Shown: positions 33,471 through 46,377 of the stretch, piece by piece
Position numbering within the stretch: position 1 is the stretch's first letter
Layout: every line of letters begins with the position of its first letter
Assembly: GCF_037042905.1 (NCBI RefSeq)
Contig: NC_087249.1
Location: 11,218,001 to 11,282,000, forward strand
Direction of reading: 5' to 3'
DNA from: Lytechinus pictus
Taxonomy: Eukaryota > Echinodermata > Echinoidea > Temnopleuroida > Toxopneustidae
DNA length: 64,000 nt
Notes under the pieces: generated by a model
The model's database searches: none
What the model was told of the DNA's origin: nothing
The model's input: only the letters and a program-made list of their open reading frames with translations
Translations under genes and position numbers: made by a program

Positions 33471-35798
33471 GTAAGTTGATACAATTGTTTCCTATGGTGA
33501 TTAAGTTAATGTTACATAAATTGCAAGAAATGACAAGTGACCCAATTTAAAAAAATGACAATGAAGTCTTGCAACATGATTTTGAATTTTATTAAATAAG
33601 ACATGGTAGCATAGATGGCGGAGAGGTGCATAAACTTAGCCCCTTAGATTAATAACAATGAAAATAAATGAAAATTGTATCATTTTCTCCACATTAATCT
33701 TTTGGTGTGTTAGTTTTTGTGACAAAAATTATCACTTTTTTTGTCACTGAGAACCAAATTGTAATAAAAGAGAAAGGGAGTTTTTTAATCGCTTTATTAA
33801 TATGGTTGTTTTATTTTTTCCCTTTTTTTATTTATTTATTTATTTGTTTGTTTGTTTATTTATTTAGTTTGGGTTTTTTTTTTTGGGGGGGATTGGTGTA
33901 CTTTGCCTGAGTAATTTCATCAAAGTTGATAACCACCAACTCTTAACTCATTATTTCAAGCTTGTATTGTACATGCATAAAAAGAACAGCATAATTGTCA
34001 TTGACTATTAAAAAAAAGAAAATGAATAAATTAATAGATTAAAAAAATAGTAAATGAATATTGATAAAGTAGACTACCTATTGCAGTCTAAATATTCATG
34101 ATTCTCCTATTTACATAGCATTTATTTTTATTTACAGGACAAGGAGAACAACCAAATTGTTTGGGTAATGATAGATTTTTGCTGGACTTGTCCTCCCAGA
34201 TTGACTGCCCAAAGTACGCTGATCCACTTGGCCGGAAACTCACAGGAAGCGATGTTGAATATTCCAACTTAGTTGGTGGCAATAAACCACCAAACTACAA
34301 AGAAGCTCTCTTTCAGTGCTTTATAAGGTGGAGGAATAGAGAAGGATCAAGCCTCGAATCATCCAAGAAACTTCAGAAAATTCTACGCGAACAGAGATTA
34401 AGCATCGCTGTCAAGACGTTGGAAGAATTTGAGCCATCTCTCCCAAAGAATGGTAGGTATGTGTTGTATGTGTGAGGGTGGGTGTGTGTGGGGGTGTGTG
34501 TGGTAATACCCCCTCTTTTATTAAAATAATTGAGTTTTATTCTAACATGTAAATGATCATCTATGTCGTGAAGAATGAAAATCTTCAATTCATTGAAATA
34601 TTAGATCAATAATTGAAAATTCAAAAATTTATACGAGAGTTAGTTGTTTTGGGATTTTTTTCCTTCCAATTCGTGCCTTTTGATAACTGAAAAACCATAA
34701 TGAGACAGATTATTTTAAAACTTTACTCTTTTTTAGTAAGGAGGTTGATTTTATTAGAAGTAGATGTCAATATAGCCCAAAGGTCATACGGTTACTGTAT
34801 GTGAAAATTGCAGAAATAGATCATAATTCTTCAATAATACATTAAAGTTTCAATATGAGATAGTGTATATAAATTTATACAGGTTTGGCAGAAAGGGGGG
34901 CTTTATATTTTGAATTATTAATCTTTTTATATACCCATCCTAGACGGGAAGTATTATGGTATCATGCTCTTTGTCCGTCTGTCTCTCCATCCGTTCAGGT
35001 TTCCTTGTTAACGCGAAAACTTCAGTTTAATTTGGTGTGTATGATACTAGCATGGATCCCAGGAAGCCTATTGATTTTGAGTTCAAAAGGCCAAGGTCAC
35101 AGTGACATGTTTTCATTGTACCCTTCTGCAGTCCTTGTAAACGCGATATAAGTTTAACTCAACCTAGGCTAATATAATTTGGTGTGTATGATACTAACAT
35201 AGATCCCAGGAATTCTATTGATTTTGAGGTCAGAAGGTCAAAGGTGAAGTCACCACCTTCCACTTTTCTTGCTTGACCAATAACTCCATTTTCCGCTTTA
35301 CAGGCAGGCAGATTATGTGCTTGCCTCAGCGACACTCTTGTTGATAAGAGAGTGAACCTATCGATGGAGACCATCAATTAGTCTTATTAGAGACAAAAGC
35401 TGTCTTTATACTTGTAAGCAGTTGGTCTTTGTTTAAAGGTTCCTTTCCAGCATGTTTTAATTGGGAATGATATTCAAGGAAGACCCTTTTGCAGTCTTAG
35501 GCTACAGGTGGTCAATGTAGCAGGTTTGACTTTAATTTAATTTCTCCCTTGAGACCGAGAGTGATAACTAGTAATGAAAAATGGAATCTCCATATTTAAG
35601 AAACAAACAACTTATGATCTTCACAATCATTATTATTTTTCAGTTAAGGATCCAATCATCACACAATGTTCAGAAGAAACAGGGGAGCCAGAAGCAGGAG
35701 TCCATACCAAAGGCCACATGAATCCTTGTGAAGAAAATACATCGGGGCTCAGGTCTTTTGAGCCCCTGAATCGCACAAAACCGGTTTGGAAACCTTGA
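33173..35798 (+). CDS. Protein with two death-fold domains
   Basis: Joined exons 33173-33470, 34138-34452, 35644-35798: 768 nt, 255 residues plus TGA, phases matching. Residues 1-100 and about 110-205 each show a death-domain pattern: an acidic/Leu helix, then a Tyr with ...FKCFIKWRDANG in the first copy and ...LFQCFIRWRNREG in the second, then a Leu-rich helix and an Ala near the end. The central (C/F)xxW of helix 3-4 and the spacing fit death domains; identity between the two is modest. The C-terminal 50 residues are low in structure and may be partly repeat-derived. Death domains mediate assembly in apoptosis and Toll/NF-kB signalling. No kinase, caspase, TIR or membrane segment is visible. 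The ATG follows an acceptor directly, implying an upstream non-coding exon. The exact family member is not recognised. Confidence 0.75.
34138..34452 (+). CDS. Death-domain gene coding exon 2
   Basis: Acceptor atttacag, donor gtaggt. 315 bp, symmetrical phase 1-1, so it could be skipped or duplicated without frameshift. It encodes death domain 2. Confidence 0.75.
34931..35345 (+). repeat. Dispersed repeat, copy 2 (gtccgtccatccg family)
   Basis: Matches 13366-13803 through atgatactagcatggatccc, attgattttgag, aaggtcacagtgacatgttt, ccttctgcagtccttgtaaa and gtgcttgcc. Intron of the death-domain gene. Confidence 0.85.
35644..35798 (+). CDS. Death-domain gene terminal exon
   Basis: Acceptor tttttcag; begins VKDPIITQCSEETGEPEAG and stops TGA at 35796. 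The last ~22 codons overlap sequence that looks like a dispersed repeat (ggggctcaggtcttttgagcccc palindrome), so the true C-terminus is less certain. Confidence 0.6.
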
Positions 35799-36840
35799 AA
35801 ATGCGCCCCCAAAACTCCCCATTCTCTTCCATGTTAACGCTTTCCAATGTTGCAGATTTAGGCAATAGGTTGTGAAAATCCCCCCCCCAAAAAAAAAAAA
35901 AAATAATACTAATAAATAAATATGAACATTTAAAAAAAAAAGATTTTTTACCGAATGAATCTAGAGGGTAGCAGCTAATACTGGATTTTGATCCATTTTG
36001 GAAAGACACAACGCCACACAGTGTGTTCACTGTTCTCTATTCTCAAAGGTTTCAATTGTACCATCATACAAAACCATGTAAAATGCAGGATTTTTTATGT
36101 TTGTTTAATCACGTCTCATTCAAGCATGAATTTAGCCCCTTTTTTACTGAACTTTCACGAGGAAATAAACGTAATCATGTACATAAAATCTGCATAGTTC
36201 ACGAGTGTAGGGTTTGAGGGGCAGATCTAGCTTTTTTTCCAAGGAGGGGGTTTGACCGAGAAATTTGATAAGCCAATAAAAAAGGGCTTCACTCTGAAAT
36301 GAAGGTCATTTACCGGTACCAAGAAATTTGACAAGCGAACTACCAAATGAAGGTCATTTTGGTATTGAAAAATTTTTTACAAGCAAAAAAACAAAGGGGT
36401 TATAAAATGAAGGTAATTTCGGGCTGGCTGCAAAATGTAGGTCATTACTATTTCGTACTTGGCAGTCCAAGTGTGTGTGTGTGGGGGGGGGGGGTTAAAC
36501 CCCCTAACCCCCCCTCCCCTTGTAGATCCGCCACTGGGGTTTCTGAACCAATAACACCTTGTCCGCAAAGAAAGATTGTTTGCACCAACAATGCACTAAC
36601 TTAGGCCATTGTTACAACCGGTAATGTCAACAGCGTTGGATCAACGTTTAAAATCACAATCTGAAAGATCTGACTTGGCCTATTGCTAGTGCTCTGCTAT
36701 TGCTAACAACATTTCTGTGCGGCCGGTAATGATCTAGACAATAGTGCCTTGTTACCATAGATAAACCTAATAATATGATTGATATCAAATGCAAAATATT
36801 GTATGTTTGTTGCAATAATGTTCAGGGATTTGTTTTATTC
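35799..36840. other. Intergenic, repeat fragments
   Basis: Contains the 'caaatgaaggtcattttgg' and poly-G/poly-C phrases (36230-36540) shared with 41434, 55108 and 61525. No gene seen. Confidence 0.5.
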
Positions 36841-36859
36841 CCCTCTTCCATATGCTGCT

Positions 36860-37112
36860 GTACAAAAATTCAAAATTCCTGGGATGGGAGGGTGGATGTC
36901 CTGCCTGTACCCCACCCCCAGGAGGGTGACCTACTCTCCCTTTCCCTACCCCTGCCCCTCCCATCCCCTTGCCCCCTCCACCCCCTGTACAAAAATTCAA
37001 AATTCCTGGGATGGGAGGGTGGATGTCCTGCCTGTACCCCACCCCCAGGAGGGTGACCTACTCTCCCTTTCCCTACCCCTGCCCCTCCCATCCCCTTGCC
37101 CCCTCCACCCCC
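36860..37112. repeat. Tandem duplication of a 125-bp unit
   Basis: Two essentially identical adjacent copies, each starting gtacaaaaattcaaaattcc and ending cttgccccctccacccc. Open frames across it are composition artefacts. Confidence 0.9.
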
Positions 37113-39533
37113 CCCCCCCCCATGAACGATTCCCATTGAAAATTTCTCTCAAAACATGCCTCTACAGTATCTCAGGACAGTTCTCGTGAAGGCAATTCTA
37201 CCTTGAGGACATCATTCCAGGGACTATATTCCCCAGGCCCCAGTCCCAGGGCAAGCAATAATAATTGATTACTTGTGTCATTGAGGTACTATAACTTTAC
37301 TTGTTAATACAGCGCTTATTAGAAGTCAAATCCTCTGTGGTAATGCAGCATAATTACCCTGGTTTTAACAGAGCAGCTGCTATGTGCTCTGCATTTCAAA
37401 GAATAAATTCCTACCATATCTGGTAAAGGCCTAATGTATTGTGTTAAAAGATTTAGACACATTTTGTTCAAGCAGTGCTTACTCCCAGAGTCATTTTGTG
37501 GTTTGTAAATGTTTTTATATGTATGTAGGATTGTTCTTAAATTGTTTGGTTCATTAAGTTTAACCCCAGCACGATTAGGTTTAGGTGTTGTTTCTAATGT
37601 TCTTTTTAGGAAGGAGTTTGTTTTAACAGTTTTTCCCCTATTATCAATATCAGCTGGTAATAATGATGTACATGTATGCTTGTATTGAGTTTTTTATATA
37701 CTTTTTTAACACAATTCAACCCAAGCACATGCCTTGTTATTAATGTATATTTGCGTTCCTTTGGATAATGTTATTAGATATAATAGCTTATCATGGAAAC
37801 AAAACTTGGCTGTTTTCACTGAATGTATTCAGAAAATAGAGGAATACTATTCAATGTTTGTTATATTTCTATTATGACCGGGTTTTTAATTGAACTCTCC
37901 TCCTAAATGTTAAGAAAATTTACTGGTCGCAATTAAGTACTCAAATGAAGTACTGCAAGAAATTGTATTAAATACTATATAGCAATTAAGTACTACAATT
38001 AATTTCTGCATTTATTAGTACTCCAATTAATGATGATATGCCACACTTGTCACTGCAAAAACCTGAGAACACATATTGGCCAAAAGCAACATGCCTGTGT
38101 TACCCTCAATTTTTGGTGCAAACCCTTCCCTTGATGAAAGTGGTCTGAATATTCAGCCTAAAGTACCTGGTAATATCTTGGGCTCGAAGGACCCTCGCAT
38201 CAAAACAACAAGTTGCATTTATGCTAGTCTTGTGCGTCAAAACTACACTACAGTACTGCACTGAATGTCTTTCAAACGCTCAAACTTAGAGCTAACCATG
38301 CCATTGATCTTTCAAAAATGTCATATTCTTAAGGTCAAAGACAAGTAGTAATGTCTTGTTTTGATAGCGCTTTCATTTTGTATAAATGTTCATGTGTTCT
38401 TGCTAAATATTGCCCAATCATTCAAATTAATAGTACTTCGAATGAAACAGGTACTAGTAGCTCGCAGGCTGAAAATGTTATATTTACAAACCGAAATCAA
38501 AAGAAAGAATAGACTAATACAATATCAATTAAAAATAAAAACACTATACAATTCATAGAATACAAGTTACTACTGATATAAAACTTTTTAAAAATATTTT
38601 AGAAAATATTAATAATTCATCGGGTTTCTACAATCATGTTTGACATCTTAGAAATGTACAGAAATAAACTGTAAATATATTAGATTAAAAAGGGTTTATA
38701 TGTAATGTATGATCTCATGATATTTTTCTATGCTTCTTTATTTCATGCTGCAGTGATAAAATTTTCTATTTGGGAAAAATGGGATGTATGATCTTCCAAA
38801 TTGTGAGATGCAAGTATTCTCTTTTATCATTCATGATTACTCTGAAAAAAAGAACTTTTTACAAGAATTTTACAGGGATGAAAATAGTACTTATCTGTAA
38901 AAAGTGTTACTGAAACTGTGAAATGTCTTTTATCGTATAATAGATATGTTTGTCTGACGATTTTAAATTGAGATGAAATATTGTACAACTTAATGAGGGA
39001 AATTGATTCTGCATTCTCGCCCCATTCTGTGTGTACACATTTTACTGTGGTATATAGTGGGATTGTATATTTGACCTCTCCGTTCTTCCATTTTTGTTTT
39101 GTCTTTATGTAATTTATCTATAGAGGAAAACAAGTGTAGGCCTATGTATCTATTACATTTTATTTGGTTATGCACAGTCGGGTCATGCATAGTCGCATCG
39201 GATAAACCGACTCCAAACCAATCAAATGTAACATTGAATTTTCAGATGAGATGAAATGCGATGTGGAAGCATAATTATATTAAACAATAATAAGAAAGAG
39301 TTTTCGATGTATAATCAATTTGGTATGAGTTCAAGAATGAGATACTTCTTTATGTAAAATGGCGATTTAAATCCAGTGTTCATTTAATTCAAATGCTTGA
39401 AGAGTTTCATTCCGATAGAGAAACTTTATTTCATCTTTATTTAATTTTAGATTAAATAGTTGATGCTTACTGCATGTGTATATGTAAGCTGTTTTGTAAC
39501 TCTACATACAATGCGGATCGAAAGAAATTGTTG
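37113..39533. other. Intergenic; SINE scrap, otherwise unassigned
   Basis: 37345-37430 is a minus-strand fragment of SINE family 1 (attaccctgg ... aataaattcctacca). The rest is AT-rich with no recognisable exon. Confidence 0.45.
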
Positions 39534-40126
39534 AAGGACACGTCCCAAAAAAAGTTGATTTGAATAAAAAGAGAAAAATCCAACAAGCATAACACTGAAA
39601 ATTTCATCAAAATCGGATGTAAAATAAGAGGGTTATGACATTTTAAAGTTTCGCTTAATTTCACAAAACAGTTATGCACATCCTGGTCGGCAAATGAGGA
39701 GACTGATGACATCATCCACTCACTATTTCTTTTGTATTTCATTATACGAAATATGAAATATTCAAATTTTCTCCTCATTGTCAAGGGAAACAACAATTAA
39801 TTCCTCCCTGAACACGTGGAATTACCATTGATTAATATGATATGGTTCATTCAAGTTGGTCCTTATGTCAAATCTGTAAAAATGAAATATTGTATAATTC
39901 GAACAATAAAAAACAAAAGAAATAGTGAGTGAAGGACATCATCGTCTGTCTCATTTGCATGTCACTGAGTTGCGAATATCACTGTTTTGTGAAAAGTAAG
40001 CAAAACTTTAAATTGTCATAGCTTTCTTGTTTTACATTCGATTTTGATGAAATTTTCAGCGTTATGCTCGTCTGATTTTTCTTTATTTATTCAAGCCAAC
40101 ATTTTTTTGGGGTGGACTTGACCTTA
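39534..40126. mobile_element. Long-arm fold-back element, copy 2
   Basis: Opens aaggacacgtccc, closes ggtggacttgacctt. Arms share atttcatcaaaatcggatgt and actatttcttttgtatttca, with complements in the second half. Confidence 0.85.
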
Positions 40127-41133
40127 AAATGAGAAAGGAATATGAAGAATATAATACCTCTGCATGAGGAAAAGGAAAAAAATTGAATGAGTGTGGCACT
40201 TGTTTTCTGAAACTTAATGGTGTGATTCACTTATGTCATGAATTGAACTGTATAATTACCATTTATCATACTGCATTTATCATTCATATATTTTTTAAAT
40301 TCAAATTACCTTTGAAAATTGTAATTGTCTTTTTTTAATTGACCCAAGACTATTGTTTATTATTGCAATGTATGGCATGTATGCTTAAAGCAAATGTATT
40401 TACTTTTTCATGTGAACAAATGAATAAATTTTACAAATCTACTTACCGGTATATCGTGCTGCAAAATTATTTCGACCCTGATGGTTTCCATTTTTTTTGT
40501 TTGAAATGTAGACCCTATCTTGTTTACTTGACATCCAATCACGGCTCGCCATTTAGCGTCCATTGTCTAGTTTCGGTTCTGTTATATATTGTTTTGCTCT
40601 AGCAGTCATGCGATTTTACTCCGATGCGTGCATGTCGAAAAGCTTCAGTATGTCCGTTTTTAGTCATGTCAATAGAGAGCTCCATTTGTCTTTTGGGCAT
40701 CATCACCATCGTCATCAGCATTATCATTATCACCAGCACCACTATCATCATCAATATCATCACCATAATACTACTACTAATAATAATGATAATAATATTA
40801 ATGATAATGATATCATAAATCATCGTCATTAATTCGTCTGTATAGCAAGACCAAATATAACTATAAAATGCTAATGAATAGAAAACTATTACCGTTTACG
40901 CAATAATTATTCGGAAGGTTCGAGTACTCCAAAGGTTCATAAGTCCGAAGTTGTAAGTCCATGGTTAATCCGGAAACGAAATAGGGTTTGCTATTCAGAA
41001 GGTAAAAGTCCGAAAATTGATGGAAGATATATTATAGTTCCATAGTTGATGTGGGATATTCGGCCTTAAAGACTTCAACGAACCTTTTCTTTTCGGATTA
41101 AAGAACTTTTGGAATTACCAACCTTCGGAATGA
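40127..41133. other. Intergenic; microsatellite and ttcgga-rich repeat
   Basis: 40695-40835 is a (CAT)n/(AAT)n microsatellite. 40905-41125 is rich in the word ttcggaa/ttccgaa, an unidentified dispersed repeat that resumes at about 41730-41780 beyond two insertions. Confidence 0.6.
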
Positions 41134-41405
41134 TGCCATGATTGTGGGTTTGAATCCCAGCCATGGCGTAATTTCCTTCGGCAAGAAATTTATCCACCTT
41201 GTGCTGCACTCAACCCAGGTGATGTGAATGGGTACCTGGCAGGAATTTATTCCTTGAAATGCGCGCGCGCTGTGATCTTAGTAATTACGGCTCCCAAGCT
41301 ACAGCTGGGGTAATAATATCCAAGTCCTTTGGAAAAGCGCATAGAGACATTATTCATAATTGTGATATGCGCTATACAAGAACTGTGTATTATTATTATT
41401 ATTAA
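41134..41405 (+). mobile_element. tRNA-derived SINE (family 1), 5' truncated
   Basis: Begins just before the B box (gggtttgaatcccagccatgg). Body atttatccaccttgtgctgc; tail tattattattattatta. Confidence 0.8.
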
Positions 41406-41433
41406 TGTACGATTCATTTTGTAATACGCAGTA

Positions 41434-41660
41434 CAGGGCCCTGGAAACGATTTTTGCAGGGGTGCTGAAGTAAATTTGACAAGCGCAAAAAAGGGTTTCA
41501 ACACAAAATGTTGGTCATTTTCCTCACATTTCTCAAATTTGCCACAACTACCAGAATTCCTGGGGGTGCTGCCTATGGAGAATAATACATGCTGCCCCCC
41601 CCCCCCGGGAAATCTTGGGGTTCTTCACCCCAGCACCCTCGCTTCCCAGGGCCATGTCGC
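41434..41660 (+). mobile_element. Dispersed 'cagggccctgg' repeat
   Basis: Starts cagggccctggaaacgattt and ends cttcccagggccatg. The internal phrases aatttgacaagcgcaaaa, caactaccagaattcctggg and gctgcctatggagaataata recur at 42290, 55108 (reverse) and 61525. Confidence 0.75.
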
Positions 41661-42029
41661 AGTAGAACTATTGTATTATAGCTGTGCAACAGGAGTTATT
41701 ATCTTGTAATTTGGATGTGTCGGTATAACCTTTTCGGAAAAATGAATCTTCTGAATAAATAAACCTTCGGAATCCTGGGAACAACAACTGGGGGTTCTGA
41801 TGTAAATTTGCAATGCAAAAAAAAAAGGCTTTCACTACAAAAGGGAGATCAAATTGGTCCCGAGAAATTGGGAAAGCAAAAAAAAAGGGGGGTGGGTTCA
41901 CTACAAAATGAAGGTCATTTTGGGAACATTTTTGTTTGCATATAATACCAATCTACTACACCTTTAAGTTGTCCTACGTTTCTAATCACACTATATTAGA
42001 TTGTTCTTATACATATCAATTTCAATATG

Positions 42030-42295
42030 TTTTTTCTATATGAATTATTGTTTGTATTAATATAATAATCTATGTATATGTTTTTATTCTTGGGGTGTTA
42101 ACATACAAGTCCAGGTCGGAGAGGAAAGCCTGCGGGCTACAGTAATTAATTTAACTTTTTCCTTTTCCAGGCAACCTGGACTTGTTCTGTAAACATCCCT
42201 TTTCACTTTGTAATTGTATATTCTCTTCTCTTGTAAATTGATTGTAAACTGTTTTTGTTAAAATGCCGAATAAAATAATAATAATAATATCTTCC
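42030..42295 (+). mobile_element. LINE 3' end
   Basis: Holds an internal hairpin (aagtccaggt ... acctggacttg) and ends gccgaataaaataataataa, a typical short-period LINE tail. No coding part. Confidence 0.55.
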
Positions 42296-42511
42296 CCAAT
42301 ACCTGGGGGTGCTGCCTATGCCGGAGAATAATACACGCAGCACCCCCAAATAATTATTTGGTGCAGCTTCCCCCGCTTCCCAGGGCCATGCTCCCAGGTG
42401 AAGTTGACAAGCAAATAACCCCCCCCCCCTCCAAAAAAGGGGGGTTCATTCCCCTAATCAAACCCATCTCCTAAAAGGGATATGTGACTCTCGTCTATGT
42501 GGTCAACCGTT

Positions 42512-43116
42512 AAAGGTCAAGTCCACCTCAGAAAAATGTTGATTTGAATCAATAGAGAAAAATCAAACAAGCATAATGCTGAAAATTTCATCAAAATCGG
42601 ATGTAAAATAAGAAAGTTATGACATTTTAAAGTTTCGCTTATTTTTCACAAAATAGTTATATGCACAATTTAGTCACATGCAAATGAGAGAATCGATGAT
42701 GTCCCTCACTCACTATTTCTTTTTTTTTTTTTTATAGTTTGAATCATGCAATATTTCAATTTTTACAGATTTGACAATGAAGACCAACTTGACTGAAACA
42801 TAAAATGTTAAACAATGGTAATTCCACATGTTCAGGGCGAACTAAAACTTTGTTTCACAGGACAATAAGGAGAAAATTAGAATATTTCATATAATAAAAT
42901 ACAAAAGAAATAGTGAGTGTGTGATGTCATCAGTTTTCTCATTTGCATACTGACCAGGATGTGAATATAACTATTTTGTGAAATTAAGCGAAACTAAAAA
43001 TTGTCATAACTTTCTTAGTTTCCATCCGATTTTGATGAAATTTTCAGTGTTGTGCTTGTTGGATTTTTCTCTTTTTATTCAAATCCACTTTTGGTTGGGG
43101 AGGACTTGTCCTTTAA
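42512..43116. mobile_element. Long-arm fold-back element, copy 3
   Basis: Opens aaaggtcaagtccacctcag, closes gaggacttgtccttt. The arms span nearly the whole element (atttcatcaaaatcggatgt versus catccgattttgatgaaatt). Confidence 0.9.
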
Positions 43117-43714
43117 GCCTAATAGGCCTCCCAACCAAATATCCAGTGCCAGTACTGTCCAGAGCAATGGTTAACTTAATAGTCAGACCATAACCATGAC
43201 ATTTTTACAGAGCACTTTTTAAAAATCAATTTGTAAATCACACAAAACAATGAAAGTTAGATTTCCGAGGTGAATATGTTTTTGTATATTGACTTCCGAA
43301 CTTGATATTTATGCTCCATATTGAGCAAGATATGAAAATCACCCAACAGGCAATGCGAGCGCGAAGCGCGAGCAAAAATTTTAAATAGTGACATGAAAGA
43401 TTCTTTTTATTTTCCAAGTCTTCCCCTCATCTTATTTTATTCACTCGTCATCCTCTTCTTCTTTTTTCTCCTCTCTTTTCCCTCTTTTTTCCCCTTTTTT
43501 TCTTTCTTTCTTTTTTTTTTCTTTGCTGCGCGCGCCACGCTGTGCCCCCTCTTTTTTTCCGGGGGGGGGTACTTAACACGCATTGAGCGTCGCCCTAATG
43601 CTCGGGGCACAATCATAAAAAATCCTGTTCATACCATGATATAACCGGAAAATGTTTGGCTCTTGCCCCCCCCCCCCCCCCCCCCTTGCTACCAACCCTT
43701 GTTACGCCCCTGGT
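43117..43714. other. Intergenic; gcgcgaagcgcgag motif and pyrimidine-rich tract
   Basis: Has the palindromic word gcgagcgcgaagcgcgagc near 43352, a long T/C-rich tract (43400-43560) and poly-C at about 43666. No gene. Confidence 0.5.
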
Positions 43715-43970
43715 TTATTAGATGAGAGGGTCGTGGGTTCGAATCCTATACCCATAGCGTAATTTCCTTCGGCAAGAAATTCGTCCACATTGTGCTGCAC
43801 CCAACATAGGTGAGATTTATTTATTCCTTGAAATGCCTCGTCGATGTCGATGTAAAAGGCTGTAAAAGGCCGCTGGGCTAAAGCCAGGGTAATAATATCC
43901 AAGTCAATTGGAAGCGCATTCCTATGCCATGTGATGCGCTATAGAACTGCGTTATTATGGTTTTACAATA
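43715..43970 (+). mobile_element. tRNA-derived SINE (family 1)
   Basis: B box gggttcgaatcc; body aattcgtccacattgtgctgc; end gtgatgcgctatagaact. Confidence 0.8.
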
Positions 43971-45842
43971 TTCAATATTAAATCCATATTTAACAAAAAA
44001 AAAGTAAACTGTCCTGTAGACTTCAACTAAGTAGGCAATGTATTCAAGATCATATTGTCTTTATGAAAAAAAAAACAGCTTCGTCCTGCCCCCTTTTTTA
44101 ACATGATTATAAATAAAAATAAACATTGGTGAATAAAAACAACAAACTTATAATACGTAAGCACATGAATATAACAAAAAATGATATCCGATAGGCTCCA
44201 TTTGGAGAGTTCTGAAACCGAATCTAAAAAAAAATGTAAAACGAGTCGTTTGTGAAGAAGCAACTCAAATCATTTGTAGAAAGGAAGATGATATCGATAG
44301 AGGGGAAGAGAGTAAAGGATAGAGAGAGAGAGGGGGTGGAGAAAAGAGAAAGAGGTCTTGAAGGAACAACATTCCTATTTTATTACATTTTGTAAGACCC
44401 GGTAGTTGACTTTAACTTCCTTAGGAAGAGCATAATCGAGAACTTTGCTCACCCGGTATTAACCCTAAAATGACAGGGCTATTTTGACGCATAAGATTAG
44501 AAGACTGTATGAGGTGCTGATTCAGCCCCCTCCCCCTTATGATCTCGGATGTCCAATGCGCGATTGCGACCAAAATTTGAAAAATTTATAAAAGTATCTC
44601 CCATGGCATAATCTACAAAACTTTACGATCAAATTCGTCAAAAATCTCGTTACTAATAAATATGCTAATTTTATGAATCAAATAAAAACTTGCTGTAATT
44701 AACTAAATAAGGCATCTAGACTGCTATTTATTTTCATTATATAATCTCTGTACGATTCTGATCAAATGAATTCAAAATAAAATTGTTATTACATTATTTT
44801 TTTGAACGGAAATCATTATTTTGACCTTAATAAAAAATGAAATGAATTGAGTTTAACCACTAAAAGTAAACACAATGATACATTTATGAATTTTGGCTAA
44901 AACACTATTTGCATTGGATTTGTACATGAATTCATGGTGTTTTTTTTTCTTCCCTTTTTTAAAAGCAATTTTCGAGGGTTTGACATGCACTTACGAAATG
45001 TTGCGTAATTTGGGAACTGTGTATCGGGGGGGGGGTACAAATTTGGTCTCAAAAGTTTATTTGTTTGTTGCTTGTATTTCTGCGTTCAAAATAATAAAAT
45101 ATCAAATTTGACATAATTATATACAATATACAAAATAATCCATAACATAAACAATATACTGTAATCATAATACCATAATGAATACAAAATAACGATGCGA
45201 GAGAAATTCCAGTATTTGCAGTAAACACTGATTTCATGAGAAAGTCTGTAAAACAAGGCTTAATTGTCAGTATATCATCGAGGATCTAGATCTGGTACAG
45301 TTACATAAACTGAACTTTGTGAAATCTTGAAATCTACGCTGAAAAATGTTCACACTGAAGATCACCAACACAGATAGGCACACGTGGGACAGTGTATTAT
45401 TATTGCTAAAATAAAGACCCGACGGAAGTGACCGAATCCGCGCTTATTTTGCTTATTTCTCAGCAATTACACAATTTCTTCCAGAATCCTTTGGCACATA
45501 TTTTTTATTAATACAAACAGACACTTAGGTGGTCATTATATTAGATTCTGTAAAAAGTCATTTTTAGATCGTTACCAAAACTGGAATTTATCTAGACTTT
45601 TTAATATTAATAATGATAACAAAAGTACTTAATGAACGCAGGAGACATCCTCCGTAGGCGGTTATGATTGAAATTGATGGCGGCCTCATAAAAGTGGTTA
45701 ATAAAAACAAAAAGTTGCGCGAGAATTAAAAGTAAAAAGTCAGCGAGCGACGCGGTCAAAAATAAAATTCGCGCTGCGGGTTTAATTATCACGAAAAATG
45801 TCGAAGGAGGGGGCGTGAATCAGCCCATAGACTTATTAGGGT
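43971..45842. other. Intergenic, unassigned
   Basis: AT-rich. A poly-G run lies near 45028. No exon or paired repeat ends were recognised. Confidence 0.35.
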
Positions 45843-46377
45843 TAAAGGATAAGTCCACCCCAACTAATAGTTGATTTGACTAAAAGAAGAAAAATACAAT
45901 AAGTATAACACTGAAAATTTTATCAAAATCGGATGTAAAATAAAAAAAAAGTTATTTTAGTTAGGCACACCCTGGTCAGTATGCCGATGAGGGGATCGAT
46001 GCCATCTCCCACTCACTATTATTTTGTATTTCATTACGTGAAATATTTTTTATTTTCTCCTCATTAAATTGTCATGTGAAACAAAGTTTTCTTCCTCTCT
46101 GAACAAGTCATATGGAATTACCATTGTTTTAACATTTGTGGCTCAGTCAAGTTGGTCATTGTTGTCAAATTTGCCAAAATTGAAATATTGTATAATAAAA
46201 AATAACAAAAACAAAAGAAATATCGTTGACTTTTTATGCATATCACCGACTTGTGCACATAACTGTTCGGCGAAAAAGCGAAACTTTAAAATGTCATAAC
46301 TTTCCTATTTTACATCCGATTTTTATGAAATTTTCAGCGTTATTTTTGTTCGATTTTCTCTATTGATTCAAGTCCAG
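45843..46377. mobile_element. Long-arm fold-back element, copy 4, right end truncated
   Basis: Opens aaaggataagtccacccc. The right arm stops at ttcaagtcca, where the next element (46375 on) begins, so the terminal ~30 bp are missing. Confidence 0.8.

Noticed and set aside
33707-33910. Hydrophobic 67-codon frame as a membrane protein
   Set aside because: Made of a tttattta simple repeat and poly-T/poly-G in the death-domain gene intron.
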